Positions 40,902 through 50,978 of a stretch of 64,000 nt of DNA are shown piece by piece. Numbering within the stretch: position 1 is the first letter of the stretch; every line of letters starts with the position of its first letter. The notes under the pieces were generated by a model that was given only the letters and a program-made list of their open reading frames with translations, was not told where the DNA came from and did not search any database. A program made the position numbers and the translations under genes. The DNA lies in contig WMBV01000010.1 in the NCBI GenBank assembly GCA_017745595.1, forward strand, positions 89,777 through 153,776. Direction: 5' to 3'. Source of the DNA: Bordetella petrii. GTDB lineage: Bacteria; Pseudomonadota; Gammaproteobacteria; Burkholderiales; Burkholderiaceae_B.

Positions 40902-42167
40902 TCAGGCGGGGAGGATGTCGGCCAGAATATCCAGGGCCTGCCCGAACTGGGCGTCCGGGATGGTCAAGGGATACAGGAAGCGCAAAACGTTTCCGTACAC
41001 CCCGCAGCTTAGCAAAATCAGGCCGCGTTGCAGCGCTTCGTTTTGCACGCGCTGGACGGCCGCCGCGTCCGGCTGGCCGGTGGCCGGGTCGCGCAGCTCC
41101 AGGGCCACCATCGAACCCAGGCCGCGCACGTCGGCAATGGCGGGGCAGCGCGGGCGCAGGCTGTTCAAGTGCTCTTGCAGGCGCCGGCCAAGTGTCTCGG
41201 CGCGCGCGCACAATTGCTCTTCTTCGATGACATCCAGCACCGCGTGGGCGGCCGCCACCGCCAGCGGGTTGCCGGCATAGGTGCCGCCCAGGCCGCCCGG
41301 CCCCGGGCCGTCCATGACTTCGGCGCGGCCCACCACGCCCGAGATCGGGAAACCGCCGCCCAGGCTCTTGGCCATGGTGATCAGGTCGGCCTGCACGTTG
41401 TGGTGCTGCATGGCGAACAGCTTGCCGGTGCGCGCGAAGCCGGTCTGCACTTCGTCGGCGATCAGCATGATGCCGTGTTCGTCGCATACCTTGCGCAGCG
41501 CCGTCATCAGTTCGGGCGGCGTGATGTTGAAGCCGCCTTCGCCCTGTACCGGTTCGATGATGATGGCCGCCACGCGCTTAGGGTCGATGTCGGACTTGAA
41601 CAGCAGGTCGAGCGCCTTGAGCGTATCGGCCACGCTGATGTCCTGCGTGCCGTTGGGGAAGGGCACATGGTAGATGTCGCCCGGCATGGGGCCGAAGGCC
41701 AGTTTGTAGGGCGCCACCTTGCCGGTCAGCGCCATGCCCAGCATGGTACGGCCATGGAACGAGCCGGTGAACGCCACCACGCCCGAACGGCCGGTGTAGG
41801 CGCGCGCGATCTTGACGGCGTTCTCGACCGCTTCGACGCCGGTGGTGAAGAAGGCGGTTTTCTTCAGGCCCTCGATGGGGGCCAGCGCATTGATGCGTTC
41901 CGCCAGGGCCACATAGCTTTCGTACGGCACGATCTGGTAGGCCGTATGGGTGAAGGCCTCGAGCTGCTTGGCCACGGCCGCCTTGACTTTGGGATGGCGG
42001 TGGCCGGTGTTCAGCACGGCGATGCCGCCGGCGAAATCGATGTATTCCTTGCCGGTGCTGTCCCAGAGCGTGGCGTTTTCCGCCCGCACGGCATACATAT
42101 CGCACATTACGCCCACGCCGCGCGGCGTGGCCAGCGAACGGCGGGTATTCAGGTCTCGGTTTTGCAT
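40902..42167 (-). CDS. gabT: 4-aminobutyrate aminotransferase
   Basis: A 421-residue PLP-dependent class III aminotransferase that converts GABA and 2-oxoglutarate to succinate semialdehyde and glutamate. The N-terminal RRSLATPRGVGVMCDMYAVRAENATLWDSTGKEYIDFAGGIAVLNTGHRHP, the Asp of LIADEVQTGFARTGK, and the PLP Lys of LITMAKSLGGGFP are all present. ATG 42167 with GAGG nine bases upstream is preferred over the ATG seven codons earlier. It is upstream of gabD and divergent from a GabR-like regulator, the classical GABA locus. Confidence 0.93.
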   Translation of the reverse strand: MQNRDLNTRRSLATPRGVGVMCDMYAVRAENATLWDSTGKEYIDFAGGIAVLNTGHRHPKVKAAVAKQLEAFTHTAYQIVPYESYVALAERINALAPIEGLKKTAFFTTGVEAVENAVKIARAYTGRSGVVAFTGSFHGRTMLGMALTGKVAPYKLAFGPMPGDIYHVPFPNGTQDISVADTLKALDLLFKSDIDPKRVAAIIIEPVQGEGGFNITPPELMTALRKVCDEHGIMLIADEVQTGFARTGKLFAMQHHNVQADLITMAKSLGGGFPISGVVGRAEVMDGPGPGGLGGTYAGNPLAVAAAHAVLDVIEEEQLCARAETLGRRLQEHLNSLRPRCPAIADVRGLGSMVALELRDPATGQPDAAAVQRVQNEALQRGLILLSCGVYGNVLRFLYPLTIPDAQFGQALDILADILPA

Positions 42168-42308
42168 TTCAGCCTCGATCGCAAACAAAATCTACGTGCC
42201 GCGCAAGCGGCGGGCAGCGCCGGCGCCGGACGGCGCCTGTCAGCATCCTATTTAATGCTAAGATGGCCCCATTAAGAAGAACCACTTCGGCAAAACAGGT
42301 AGAACCAA

Positions 42309-43808
42309 TTGCGTACCCTTGCCGGCGACCTGCTGCAACTGCGGCTGGGCGAGCCCGCCGATGGGCCGATGAACAAGCGCCTGTACCGCGGCATCCGCGA
42401 GGCCATTCTCGATGGCACCATCGCCGCCGGCACGCGCTTGCCCGCCACGCGCGACCTGGCGGCCGAACTCGGCATCGCGCGCAATACCGTGGTGCACGTG
42501 TACGGCCAGCTGCTGGCCGAGGGCTATACCTATAGCCGCCAGGGCAACGGCACGTTCGTCGCCGACACCGTGCCCGACACTTACCTGGCCAGCGGGCGCC
42601 ACCGGCGCCAGGCGGCCGCCGCGCAGCCGGGGGCGGCCCTGTCGGCGCGCGGCGCGCAGATCGTCGACGAGGCCTCGGCCTCGCCGTACCAATGGGGCGC
42701 GTTCATGCCGGGGGTGCCCGACGTCACCGAGTTCCCGCACCAGAAGTTCAGCCGCATCTTCAGCGCGCTATGGCGCGACCCGGCGCCCGCCATGCTCAGC
42801 TATTCGTACGGCGGCGGACTGCCGGCGCTGCGCGAGGCGCTGGCCCAGCATCTTGCGGTGACGCGCTCCATCGATTGCGAGCCCGACCAGATCATCATCG
42901 TGGAAGGCTCGCACCAGGCCATCGACCTGGCCACCCGCATCCTGGGCGACGCGGGCGATGTGGCCTGGGTGGAAAACCCGGGCTATTGGGGCGCGCGCAC
43001 GGTGCTGGCGGCCAACGGCATCCGCATCGTGCACCAGCCGGTGGACGACGAGGGCATGCAATTGCCCACGCAGCCCGATGGCACGCCGCCGCGCTTCGTG
43101 TTCGTGACCCCGTCGCACCAGTATCCGCTGGGCTCGGTGATGTCGCTGGCGCGGCGCCGGCAACTGCTGGCCATGGCGCGCACCTGGGGCAGCTGGATCA
43201 TCGAAGACGACTACGACAGCGAGTTCCGCTTCTCGGGCCGGCCGATTGCTTCGCTGCAGGGCCTGGAGCCCGATGCGCCGGTCATTTATCTGGGCACCTT
43301 CAGCAAGACGCTGTATCCCGGCCTGCGGGTGGGCTACCTGGTGCTGCCCGAGGCGCTGACGCGCGCCTTTCAGGCCGCGCATGCCGAGTTGTACCGCGAG
43401 GGCCATTTGATGACGCATGCGGCGCTGGCCACGTTCATCTCCGAAGGCCATTACGCCGCGCACATCCGCCGCATGCGCATGTTGTACGCGCGGCGGCGCG
43501 CCATGCTGGTCAACCTGATCGAGCGCCGCCTGGGCGCGGACTGGCTGCATCGCGATTCCAGCGACGCGGGCCTGCATGTGGTGCTGAACCTGCCGGCCGG
43601 CATGGACGACGTGCGCGTGGTGGAAGAAGCCCGCGCGCGCGGCGTGCTGACCCGGCCGCTGTCGCGCTATTACGCATCCGGCACGCCCGGCCGTCCGGGG
43701 CTGCTGCTGGGTTTCGCCTGCGTGCCGGAACGCGACATCGCGCGCAAGTTCGAAGTGGTGCTGGACAGCCTGGCCGCCGTCGCGCGCAAACTGTCTTCAG
43801 GTGTCTGA
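42309..43808 (+). CDS. gabR: GabR/MocR-family regulator (GntR winged helix fused to aminotransferase)
   Basis: A 499-residue fusion: a GntR-type winged helix (about 20-90: RLYRGIREAILDGTIAAGTRLPATRDLAAELGIARNTVVHVYGQL) and a class I aminotransferase-like domain with the PLP Lys in YLGTFSKTLYPGLRVGY. Such proteins sense GABA through PLP and activate gabT/gabD. The TTG at 42309 is used because MRTLAGDLL matches the usual N-terminus and AGGTAG precedes it; ATG 42369 is the fallback. It is divergent from gabT across 141 bp. Its last codons and stop (Gly-Val-TGA) are contributed by a hairpin repeat. Confidence 0.87.
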   Translation: MRTLAGDLLQLRLGEPADGPMNKRLYRGIREAILDGTIAAGTRLPATRDLAAELGIARNTVVHVYGQLLAEGYTYSRQGNGTFVADTVPDTYLASGRHRRQAAAAQPGAALSARGAQIVDEASASPYQWGAFMPGVPDVTEFPHQKFSRIFSALWRDPAPAMLSYSYGGGLPALREALAQHLAVTRSIDCEPDQIIIVEGSHQAIDLATRILGDAGDVAWVENPGYWGARTVLAANGIRIVHQPVDDEGMQLPTQPDGTPPRFVFVTPSHQYPLGSVMSLARRRQLLAMARTWGSWIIEDDYDSEFRFSGRPIASLQGLEPDAPVIYLGTFSKTLYPGLRVGYLVLPEALTRAFQAAHAELYREGHLMTHAALATFISEGHYAAHIRRMRMLYARRRAMLVNLIERRLGADWLHRDSSDAGLHVVLNLPAGMDDVRVVEEARARGVLTRPLSRYYASGTPGRPGLLLGFACVPERDIARKFEVVLDSLAAVARKLSSGV

Positions 43809-43830
43809 CTCCCGCAGGGTGTCAGACACC
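43800..43830. repeat. 3'-end hairpin repeat, copy 12 (contains a stop codon)
   Basis: Consensus arms with centre TCCCGCAGGGT. The left arm GGTGTCTGA is the last two codons and stop of the GabR-like gene. Confidence 0.93.
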
Positions 43831-43858
43831 GAAGAAAACCCGGCCGTTTGCGTACAGC

Positions 43859-43887
43859 GGTATCAGGCACCTGCGGAGCCTGACACC
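43859..43887. repeat. 3'-end hairpin repeat, copy 13 (variant)
   Basis: Arms GGTATCAGGC and GCCTGACACC, centre ACCTGCGGA, 3 bp beyond the stop of the leftward DUF72 gene and facing copy 12. Confidence 0.85.
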
Positions 43888-43890
43888 TGG

Positions 43891-44859
43891 CTATACCTGC
43901 CCCAGGGCGGCCGCCAGTCCCGCCGCGTTGCGCATGCCCTGGTCCTGGTAGTTGGTGTTCAGCACCGCATGCGCGGTGCGCACGCGTTCGGCCAGGCGCT
44001 TCAGGCGCCGGGCCAGCTCGGCGAGTTCTGCGGGGCTGTATTCGTACTGGAAGCGCCCCGACGACGCGCCCGACAGGGTGTTCCAGGCGGCCGCGTTGCG
44101 GCCGTGCAGGCGCACGATGGCCAGTTCGGGATGGGTGGTGTCCCATATGGCCGGCACGGTGTTGTCGTAGCCTTGCGGCGCGTCGACCACGGTGTGCACG
44201 GCGTTCAGGTCGCGCTCGAAGGCCAGGGTGGACGCGCAGCGGGCGGGCGTGTCGAACCAGCCCCGATGGCGGAATTCGACGGCCATCAGGTGTTCTTCCA
44301 TGTGCCCGGCGCAGGCCTCGACCAGGGCACGGCCGCGCGCGTCGCATTGCACCCACGGGGCAAACTGAAAATGCACGGCCCCCAGCTTGCCCGCCATGCG
44401 CAAGGGTTCCAGCGCGATCAGGAAGCGGCGCCACAGTTCGTCTTGCAGGTCCGCCGGCAACTGGTTGTAGAACAGCGAGGCGTGCGCCGGGGCCGGCCGA
44501 GGGGCCGCGATGCCCGCAGCCGCCTCGGCGCCGGCAGCCGGCCAGCCAGCCTCGTCGTCCGGGCCGGCCAGTTCGCGCCGGATGTCGGCCGGCAGGGCCC
44601 GCAGCGGCGCCGGGTGTCCGGTGAACAGGCGGAACGCCTTGATATTGAACACGAAGCCGGCGGGCGTGCGGCCGGACCACAAATGCGCCATCTGCCCGCT
44701 GGGCATGCCGTAATAGGTGGCATCGACTTCGGCCAGGCGGAACTGGCTGGCATAATAGCGCAGGCGCGCCTCGGGCGTGCGCGCCCGCGCCGGATAGAAG
44801 CGGCCGCAGGCCAGCAGGGTGGGGTCGGTCCAGGAAGCGGTGCCGGTCAGGATGGGCAT
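43891..44859 (-). CDS. DUF72 family protein (YecE-like)
   Basis: A 322-residue protein of the DUF72/YecE family, a TIM-barrel fold with no proven activity. Family blocks: GTASWTDPTLLACGRFYPARARTPEARLRYYASQFRLAEVDATYYGMPS, KAFRLFTGH, FQFAPWV, and MAVEFRHRGWFD, with VLNTNYQDQGMRNAAGLAAAL at the end. It is divergent from the LexA-controlled helicase gene (83 bp apart), so the SOS box could affect it too. No function is assigned. Confidence 0.85.
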   Translation of the reverse strand: MPILTGTASWTDPTLLACGRFYPARARTPEARLRYYASQFRLAEVDATYYGMPSGQMAHLWSGRTPAGFVFNIKAFRLFTGHPAPLRALPADIRRELAGPDDEAGWPAAGAEAAAGIAAPRPAPAHASLFYNQLPADLQDELWRRFLIALEPLRMAGKLGAVHFQFAPWVQCDARGRALVEACAGHMEEHLMAVEFRHRGWFDTPARCASTLAFERDLNAVHTVVDAPQGYDNTVPAIWDTTHPELAIVRLHGRNAAAWNTLSGASSGRFQYEYSPAELAELARRLKRLAERVRTAHAVLNTNYQDQGMRNAAGLAAALGQV

Positions 44860-44905
44860 GGCACAGAAGGGGGGGGCGGCAGCGTTACGCCAGTTCCGTT
44901 ATAGT

Positions 44906-44921
44906 CTGTATAAATATACAG
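44906..44921. promoter_or_regulatory. LexA (SOS) box
   Basis: CTGTATAAATATACAG matches CTGT-N8-ACAG of the proteobacterial LexA box with an AT-rich core close to the E. coli consensus. It lies 22 bp before the helicase ATG and 46 bp before the divergent DUF72 start. Confidence 0.82.
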
Positions 44922-44942
44922 TATTCGCGTCGTTTGCCAGCC

Positions 44943-47030
44943 ATGTCCACCGCCCCGCCCACCGATCCCCCCGCCGATTATCTGTCCGACCTGAACCCCG
45001 CGCAGCGCGCGGCCGCCGAATTCGGCGCGGGCCGGCCCGATGCGCCGGCGCTGCTGGTCATCGCCGGCGCCGGTTCGGGCAAGACCAGCACGCTGGCGCA
45101 CCGGGTGGCGCACCTGATCCTGAGCGGCGCCGACCCGCAGCGCATGCTGCTGCTCACGTTTTCGCGCCGGGCCGCCCAAGAAATGGAACGCCGCGTGGGC
45201 ATGGTGCTGCGCCGGGTCATGAAATTGCATCCCACCCAGCAGGCGCCCGCGCTGCCGTGGGCGGGCACGTTCCATAGCATCGGCGCGCGGCTGTTGCGCG
45301 ATTGCGCCGGCCGCATCGGCCTGTCCGACAGCTTCACCATCCACGACCGGGGCGATGCCGAAGACCTGATGGGCATGGTGCGGCACGAGCGGGGGCTGTC
45401 CGCCACCGCCGAACGCTTTCCGCTCAAGGGCACCTGCCTGGCCATATATTCGCGGGTCATCAACAGCCAGGCGCCGGTGGCCGACGTGCTGAAGCAGGCC
45501 TTTCCATGGTGCGCGCAATGGGAAGACGCCCTGAAGGGCCTGTTCGCGGCCTATGTGCAGGCCAAGCAAGACCAGCAGGTGCTCGATTACGACGACCTGC
45601 TGTTGTATTGGTCCGAAATGATGCAAGACGACGTGCTGGCCGGCGACGTGGGCGCGCGTTTCGACCACGTGCTGGTCGATGAATACCAGGACACCAATCG
45701 CCTGCAGTCGGCCATTTTGCGGGCCATGAAGCCCGACGGGCGCGGCCTGACGGTGGTGGGCGACGACGCGCAATCCATTTACTCGTTCCGCGCCGCCACG
45801 GTGCGCAATATCCTCGATTTCCCCGGGCAGTTCGCGCCGCCCGCGCAGGTGATCACGCTAGAGCGCAATTACCGTTCGACGCAACCCATCCTGGATGCGT
45901 CCAACGCCGTGATCGAACTGGCCAGCGAACGCTATACCAAGAACCTCTGGACCGATCGCGCGTCGTCGAGCCGGCCCGCGCTGGTCACGGTCAGCGACGA
46001 AGCCGGGCAGGCGCGCTGGGTGGCCGACCAGGTGCTAGCCCAGCGCGAAGAAGGCGCCACCCTGAAGTCGCAGGCGGCGCTGTTTCGCGCGTCGAACCAC
46101 AGCGCCGCGCTCGAGCTCGAACTTACGCGCCGCAATATTCCTTTCGTGAAATTCGGCGGGCTGCGCTTCCTGGAGGCCGCCCACATCAAAGACGTGCTGT
46201 CGCTGCTGCGCTGGGCCGAGAACCCGCGCGGGCGGCTGGCCGGCTTCCGCGCGGCGCAGTTGCTGCCGGGCATCGGGCCGGCCATCGCCGGCCGCCTGAT
46301 GGATACGCTGGCCGAAGCCGCCGAACCCCTGCAGGCGCTGCGCGAATTCAAGCCCGGCGCGGCGGCCAAGGCCGATTGGGAAGCCTTTGCGCAAACCTAC
46401 GCCGCCTTGCGCACGCCCGGCCTGCAATGGCCGGCCGACCTGGACCTGGCGCTGCGCTGGTACGCCCCGCAGCTCGAGCGCCTGTACGAAGACGCGCGCG
46501 TGCGCAAGGCCGATCTCGACCAGCTGGCGCGCATCGCCGCCGGGTATGCCAGCCGCGAGCGCTTCCTGACCGAACTGACGCTCGACCCCCCCGATGCCAC
46601 CAGCGCCGAGTCGGGCCCGCCGCTGCGCGATGAAGACTACATGATCCTGTCCACCATCCATTCGGCCAAGGGGCAGGAATGGAAGGCGGTATACGTGCTC
46701 AATGTCGTCGACGGCTGCATTCCGTCGGACATGAGCACCGGCACGGCCGAAGAAATCGAAGAAGAGCGGCGCCTGCTGTACGTGGCCATGACACGCGCCA
46801 AAGAACGCCTGCACCTGATCGTGCCGCAGCGCTTCTATGTGCACCAGCAGACCGGCCTGGGCGACCGCCACGTGTACGGGTCGCGCACGCGCTTCATTCC
46901 CGATGCGCTGCTGCCGCTGTTCGAAACCCTGCCCAAGCCGCCCGAACTGCCGTTCGGCCGCGGCCAGCCGCCGGCCGACGCCACGCCGCGCATCGACGTG
47001 GCGCAACGGGTGCGCAAACTGTTTGCTTGA
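44943..47030 (+). CDS. UvrD/Rep-type superfamily 1 DNA helicase
   Basis: A 695-residue 3'-5' helicase with all SF1A motifs: Walker A AGAGSGKT (41-48), Ia LLTFSRRAAQEMERR, II LVDEYQDTN, III VVGDDAQSIYSFR, IV LERNYRSTQ, V LSTIHSAKGQEWKAVYVLNV, and VI EEERRLLYVAMTRAKERL. The chain ends about 50 residues beyond motif VI and lacks the long C-terminus of E. coli UvrD (720). A LexA box before it places it in the SOS response. A second methionine three codons earlier (44934) is less likely. It may be a PcrA/UvrD equivalent or an accessory paralogue; which one cannot be told. Confidence 0.9.
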   Translation: MSTAPPTDPPADYLSDLNPAQRAAAEFGAGRPDAPALLVIAGAGSGKTSTLAHRVAHLILSGADPQRMLLLTFSRRAAQEMERRVGMVLRRVMKLHPTQQAPALPWAGTFHSIGARLLRDCAGRIGLSDSFTIHDRGDAEDLMGMVRHERGLSATAERFPLKGTCLAIYSRVINSQAPVADVLKQAFPWCAQWEDALKGLFAAYVQAKQDQQVLDYDDLLLYWSEMMQDDVLAGDVGARFDHVLVDEYQDTNRLQSAILRAMKPDGRGLTVVGDDAQSIYSFRAATVRNILDFPGQFAPPAQVITLERNYRSTQPILDASNAVIELASERYTKNLWTDRASSSRPALVTVSDEAGQARWVADQVLAQREEGATLKSQAALFRASNHSAALELELTRRNIPFVKFGGLRFLEAAHIKDVLSLLRWAENPRGRLAGFRAAQLLPGIGPAIAGRLMDTLAEAAEPLQALREFKPGAAAKADWEAFAQTYAALRTPGLQWPADLDLALRWYAPQLERLYEDARVRKADLDQLARIAAGYASRERFLTELTLDPPDATSAESGPPLRDEDYMILSTIHSAKGQEWKAVYVLNVVDGCIPSDMSTGTAEEIEEERRLLYVAMTRAKERLHLIVPQRFYVHQQTGLGDRHVYGSRTRFIPDALLPLFETLPKPPELPFGRGQPPADATPRIDVAQRVRKLFA

Positions 47031-47083
47031 GGCGAAGGGCGCAGTGGGCCCATGCTTCGGTGTCTCCCTGTTGGGACCCGCCC

Positions 47084-47114
47084 GGTGTCTGACACCCTTC
47101 GGGAGTCAGACACC
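47084..47114. repeat. 3'-end hairpin repeat, copy 14
   Basis: Consensus arms with centre ACCCTTCGGGA, in the convergent gap between the helicase and SURF1 genes. A decayed half copy (GGTGTCTCCC, 47059-47068) lies on the helicase side and a lone right arm (CCTGACACC) at about 47126. Confidence 0.88.
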
Positions 47115-47145
47115 GGCCTGACGTGCCTGACACCGCGATGCAAAC

Positions 47146-47919
47146 CTAGCCGCCGTCGCGGTCGCGCCGTTCGAAGCGCACGGCGATGGCCGCGCCCGCG
47201 ATCACCATCGCCGCCAGGGCGAACCAGGTAATGGCGTACGAAAGGTGGTTATTGGGAAAGTCGATGACGGTCAGGCCGGGCACCGGTGCGACGGCGGGGT
47301 CGGGGGCCTGGCCGGGGACCTTGCCCGCATCGATGAAGTAGGGGGCGACTTCGCCCAGGCCGCGCGCCGCCGCGATGGCGCGGGTATCGCGCGAATACCA
47401 GATGCCGCGGGCCGGGTCGTTGTGGCGCAGGAAGCGCAGGTCGGGTTCGGACATGCGCAGCAGGCCGGTCACGCTGAGTTCGCCGGCCGGCTGCCCGGCG
47501 TGTTGCTGCTTGCGCCAGGCCGGCAGCACGAAGCCGCGGTTGACCAGCACGGTGCCGCCGTCGCGCAATTGCAGCGGCGTCATGACCCAATACCCGCTGC
47601 CGTAATCGGTGGTGGCCTGGACCAGGGTTTGCAGGTTGTGGCGGAACGTGCCGGTGGCCTGCACCGGACGGTATTCGTCGCCGCCGCGGGTCAGGGCGGG
47701 CCATTGCGCCGGCCCCGGCGCGGGCGCGGCAGGCAGATGCACGCGCTGGTCCACCTGCGAGATCAGTTCCAGCTTCCAGGCGCGGCGCTGCAGCTGCCAT
47801 ACGCCCAGCGAGCAGAACCCGGCGAACAAGACGGCCGCCAGCAAGACCAGGACAATGAGTCTGGCCGTGCGGCGGGGCGGGTGTGCGGAAGGAGACGGCG
47901 TGGCGCGGGGCGGAGTCAA
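47146..47919 (-). CDS. SURF1-family oxidase assembly protein
   Basis: A 257-residue inner-membrane protein with two membrane helices (LIVLVLLAAVLFAGFCSLGVWQLQRR near the N-terminus and YAITWFALAAMVIAGAAIAV near the C-terminus) and a periplasmic loop with GTFRHNLQTLV and VLVNRGFVLP. The start is inferred as TTG at 47919, because it overlaps the cyoD stop (TTGA) and no ATG or GTG lies in the right place; the only in-frame ATG would extend far into cyoD. SURF1 helps insert heme A in oxidases. Its position as the last gene of a cyo operon resembles surf1q loci tied to quinol oxidases. Confidence 0.85.
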   Translation of the reverse strand: MTPPRATPSPSAHPPRRTARLIVLVLLAAVLFAGFCSLGVWQLQRRAWKLELISQVDQRVHLPAAPAPGPAQWPALTRGGDEYRPVQATGTFRHNLQTLVQATTDYGSGYWVMTPLQLRDGGTVLVNRGFVLPAWRKQQHAGQPAGELSVTGLLRMSEPDLRFLRHNDPARGIWYSRDTRAIAAARGLGEVAPYFIDAGKVPGQAPDPAVAPVPGLTVIDFPNNHLSYAITWFALAAMVIAGAAIAVRFERRDRDGG

Positions 47920-48299
47920 GGCATGTTTCGCATGTCGTGCAGCGGCATGGGCATCATGTTGTGATCCAGGTGGAACATGATCCAGATCGAGCCGCTGAGC
48001 GTGATGACCACCAGCACCAGCGTGAACACGATCGAAAGCATGTTCCACCCGCCCTCGGCCTGGAAGTCGACATGCAGGAAGTATATGACGTGGACCACGA
48101 CCTGGACAACGGCGATGGCCAGGATCACCAGGGCGGTCACCCGCGAGCTCGAGAACACGTTGGCCATGACGATGAAGAAGGGAATGGCCGTGAGGATGGC
48201 CGCCAGCATGAACCCCAGCAGATAGCCATGCAGCGAGGCATGGGCCAGCGGGTCGTCTTCGTGGTCGTGGCTGTTCTGGGGGGTGGCGGATGTGCTCAT
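47916..48299 (-). CDS. cyoD: Cytochrome o ubiquinol oxidase subunit IV
   Basis: A 127-residue subunit with three membrane helices ([47 protein letters not shown] and [25 protein letters not shown]), as in CyoD. Its ATG overlaps the cyoC stop by four bases. It supports assembly of the Cyo complex in the inner membrane. Confidence 0.93.
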   Translation of the reverse strand: MSTSATPQNSHDHEDDPLAHASLHGYLLGFMLAAILTAIPFFIVMANVFSSSRVTALVILAIAVVQVVVHVIYFLHVDFQAEGGWNMLSIVFTLVLVVITLSGSIWIMFHLDHNMMPMPLHDMRNMP

Positions 48300-48922
48300 G
48301 GCAGGACTCCCATCAGGTAGACCACGGTGAAGACGCCGATCCAGATCACGTCCAGGAAGTGCCAGAACATGGACAGGCACATCAGGCGGCGCTTGTTCGG
48401 GATGATCAGGCCGTGCATGCGGATCTGCGCTATCAGCACGATCAGCCAGACGATGCCGAAAGTGACGTGCAGCCCGTGCGTGCCGACCAGCGCGAAGAAT
48501 GCCGACAGAAAGGCGCTGCGCTGCGGGCCGGCGCCTTCGCGGATCAGGTGGGTGAACTCGTAGAGTTCCAGGCCGAGGAAGCCCGCGCCCAGCAGACCCG
48601 TGACGGCCAGCCAGCCCAGCAGCGAGCCGATCCGGCCCTTGCGGCCTTGCAGCAGCGCGAAGCCGTAGGTCAGGGAAGACAGCAGCAGCAGCGCCGTGTT
48701 GACGGCCACCAGCCGCAGGTCGAAGAGATCGGCGCCGGTCGGTCCGCCGTCGAAGTTGCGGCCCAGCACCGCGTAGGCGGCGAACAGGCACGCGAAGATG
48801 AGGCAGTCGCTCATCAGGTACACCCAGAAGCCCAGCAGGGTGCCGTTCTTCACATGGTGTTCTTCCGTCAGGTAGAACTGGCGGCCGGCATCGCCGGACA
48901 GGGTGGCGGTGTGTTCAGGCAT
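48296..48922 (-). CDS. cyoC: Cytochrome o ubiquinol oxidase subunit III
   Basis: A 208-residue, five-helix subunit of the heme-copper oxidase subunit III family: [52 protein letters not shown]. It overlaps the cyoB stop by eight bases and the cyoD start by four, so the operon is translationally coupled. Confidence 0.95.
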   Translation of the reverse strand: MPEHTATLSGDAGRQFYLTEEHHVKNGTLLGFWVYLMSDCLIFACLFAAYAVLGRNFDGGPTGADLFDLRLVAVNTALLLLSSLTYGFALLQGRKGRIGSLLGWLAVTGLLGAGFLGLELYEFTHLIREGAGPQRSAFLSAFFALVGTHGLHVTFGIVWLIVLIAQIRMHGLIIPNKRRLMCLSMFWHFLDVIWIGVFTVVYLMGVLP

Positions 48923-50918
48923 GGCTGGCCAGCAATTGGGTGCGATCGGCCTCGCAGCGAGCGACGTCGTCGGCCGGCAGGTAGTAATCGCGGTGGTAGT
49001 TGAAGGTGTGGAAAATCGCGACGCCGATCAGGGCGATGAAGCTCAGGATGGCCAGCGGCCACATGTGCCAGATCAGCGCGAAGCCCATGACCATCGACAG
49101 GCCCGCCAGCACGATGCCCGCCCAGGTATTGGCCGGCATGTGGATGGCGATGAAGCCGTCTTGAGGCCGCGTGTAGCCCAGCTGCTTCATTTGCCACCAC
49201 GCGTCGCGGTCGTGCACCAGCGGCGTGAAGGCATAGTTGTAGGCCGGCGGCGGGGACGACGTGGACCATTCCAGGGTGCGGCCGCCCCAGGGGTCGCCGG
49301 TGGTGTCGCGCAGGGCTTCGCGCCGCTTGAAGCTGACGTACAGCTGGACCAGGAAGCAGGCGATGCCGCCGGCAATGAGCAGCGCGCCCAGGGCGGCGAG
49401 CTGGAACCATATCTGCAGCGAGGCATCTTCGAAATGGTTCATGCGCCGCGTGACCCCCAGCAGCCCCAGCACGTAGAGCGGCATGAACGCCAGGTAGAAG
49501 CCCACCAGCCACAGCCAGAACGACCATTTGCCCCAGAACGGATCCAGGCGATAGCCGAAGGCCTTGGGAAACCAGTAGGTAATGCCGGCGAACAGGCCGA
49601 ACACCACGCCGCCGATGATGACGTTGTGGAAATGCGCGACCAGGAACAGGCTGTTGTGCAAGGCGAAGTCGGCGGGCGGTACCGCCAGCAACACCCCGGT
49701 CATGCCGCCGATCACGAAGGTGACCATAAAGCCCATCGTCCAGAGCATGGGGACTTCGAAGCGGATGCGGCCGCGGTACATGGTGAACAGCCAGTTGAAC
49801 ACCTTGGCCCCCGTGGGGATCGAGATGATCATGGTGGTGATGCCGAAGAACGAGTTCACGCTGGCGCCGGACCCCATCGTGAAGAAATGGTGCAGCCACA
49901 CCAGATACGACAGCACGGTGATCACCACCGTGGCATACACCATGGACGCGTAGCCGAACAGCCGCTTGCGGCAGAAGGTGGGAACGACTTCGGAGAAGAT
50001 GCCGAAGGCCGGCAGCACCAGGATATAGACCTCGGGGTGCCCCCAGATCCAGATCAGGTTCACGTACATCATGGCGTTGCCGCCGCCGTCGGCCGTGAAA
50101 AAATTGGCGCCGAGATAGCGGTCGAGCGTCAGCAGCGCCAGCGTGGCGGTAAGCACCGGGAAGGTCACGACGATCAGCACATTGGTGCACAGCGCCGTCC
50201 AGGTGAAAATCGGCATGCGCATCATGTTCATGCCGGGCGCGCGCATCTTGACGATCGTCACCAGCAGGTTCACCCCCGACAGCACCGTGCCGACCCCCGC
50301 TATCTGCAGGGCCCATATGTAATAGTCGACGCCCACGTCGGGGCTGTTCAAGATGCCCGACAGCGGCGGATACGCCAGCCAGCCGGTGCGCGCGAATTCG
50401 CCCACGAACAGCGACATCATGACCAGCACCGCGCCGACCGTGGTCATCCAGAAGCTGAAGTTGTTCAGGAACGGAAAGGCCACGTCGCGGGCGCCGATCT
50501 GCAGCGGCACGACATAGTTCATCAGGCCGGTGACCAGCGGCATGGCCACGAAGAAGATCATGATCACGCCATGGGCCGTGAAGATCTGGTCGTAGTGGTG
50601 CGGCGGCAGGTAGCCCGCGTTTTCACCGAAGGCGATGGCTTGCTGGGTGCGCATCATCAGGGCATCGGCAAAGCCGCGCAGCAGCATGATCAGGCCCAGC
50701 ACCACGTACATGACGCCGATTTTCTTGTGGTCGATGCTGGTGAACCATTCGCGCCACAGGTAGCCCCACACGCGGAAATAGGTAAGGGCGCCCAGCACGG
50801 CGATGGCGCCCGCCGCGACGGCGATGAACGTGACCACCAGAATGGGTTCGTGCAGGGGGATCGCGTCCCAGGTCAGGCGTCCGAACAACAGGCTCTGGGT
50901 GACGGGTTGGTCTGGCAT
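48915..50918 (-). CDS. cyoB: Cytochrome o ubiquinol oxidase subunit I
   Basis: A 667-residue catalytic subunit (E. coli CyoB 663) with about 15 membrane helices. The heme-copper site is visible in [16 protein letters not shown] (CuB His and the His-Tyr cross-link pair), [10 protein letters not shown] (CuB His pair), and [16 protein letters not shown] (heme ligands). The N-terminal block [21 protein letters not shown] is typical of quinol oxidases. It reduces oxygen to water and pumps protons, using ubiquinol. The heme at the active site (O or A) cannot be read from sequence. Confidence 0.96.
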   Translation of the reverse strand: MPDQPVTQSLLFGRLTWDAIPLHEPILVVTFIAVAAGAIAVLGALTYFRVWGYLWREWFTSIDHKKIGVMYVVLGLIMLLRGFADALMMRTQQAIAFGENAGYLPPHHYDQIFTAHGVIMIFFVAMPLVTGLMNYVVPLQIGARDVAFPFLNNFSFWMTTVGAVLVMMSLFVGEFARTGWLAYPPLSGILNSPDVGVDYYIWALQIAGVGTVLSGVNLLVTIVKMRAPGMNMMRMPIFTWTALCTNVLIVVTFPVLTATLALLTLDRYLGANFFTADGGGNAMMYVNLIWIWGHPEVYILVLPAFGIFSEVVPTFCRKRLFGYASMVYATVVITVLSYLVWLHHFFTMGSGASVNSFFGITTMIISIPTGAKVFNWLFTMYRGRIRFEVPMLWTMGFMVTFVIGGMTGVLLAVPPADFALHNSLFLVAHFHNVIIGGVVFGLFAGITYWFPKAFGYRLDPFWGKWSFWLWLVGFYLAFMPLYVLGLLGVTRRMNHFEDASLQIWFQLAALGALLIAGGIACFLVQLYVSFKRREALRDTTGDPWGGRTLEWSTSSPPPAYNYAFTPLVHDRDAWWQMKQLGYTRPQDGFIAIHMPANTWAGIVLAGLSMVMGFALIWHMWPLAILSFIALIGVAIFHTFNYHRDYYLPADDVARCEADRTQLLASHA

Positions 50919-50978
50919 TTTCGGGGTTCCTGCAAGATTCGTTCGTCGAGCGCGGGCGGGGCAAGGGGTGAAGCCAGG

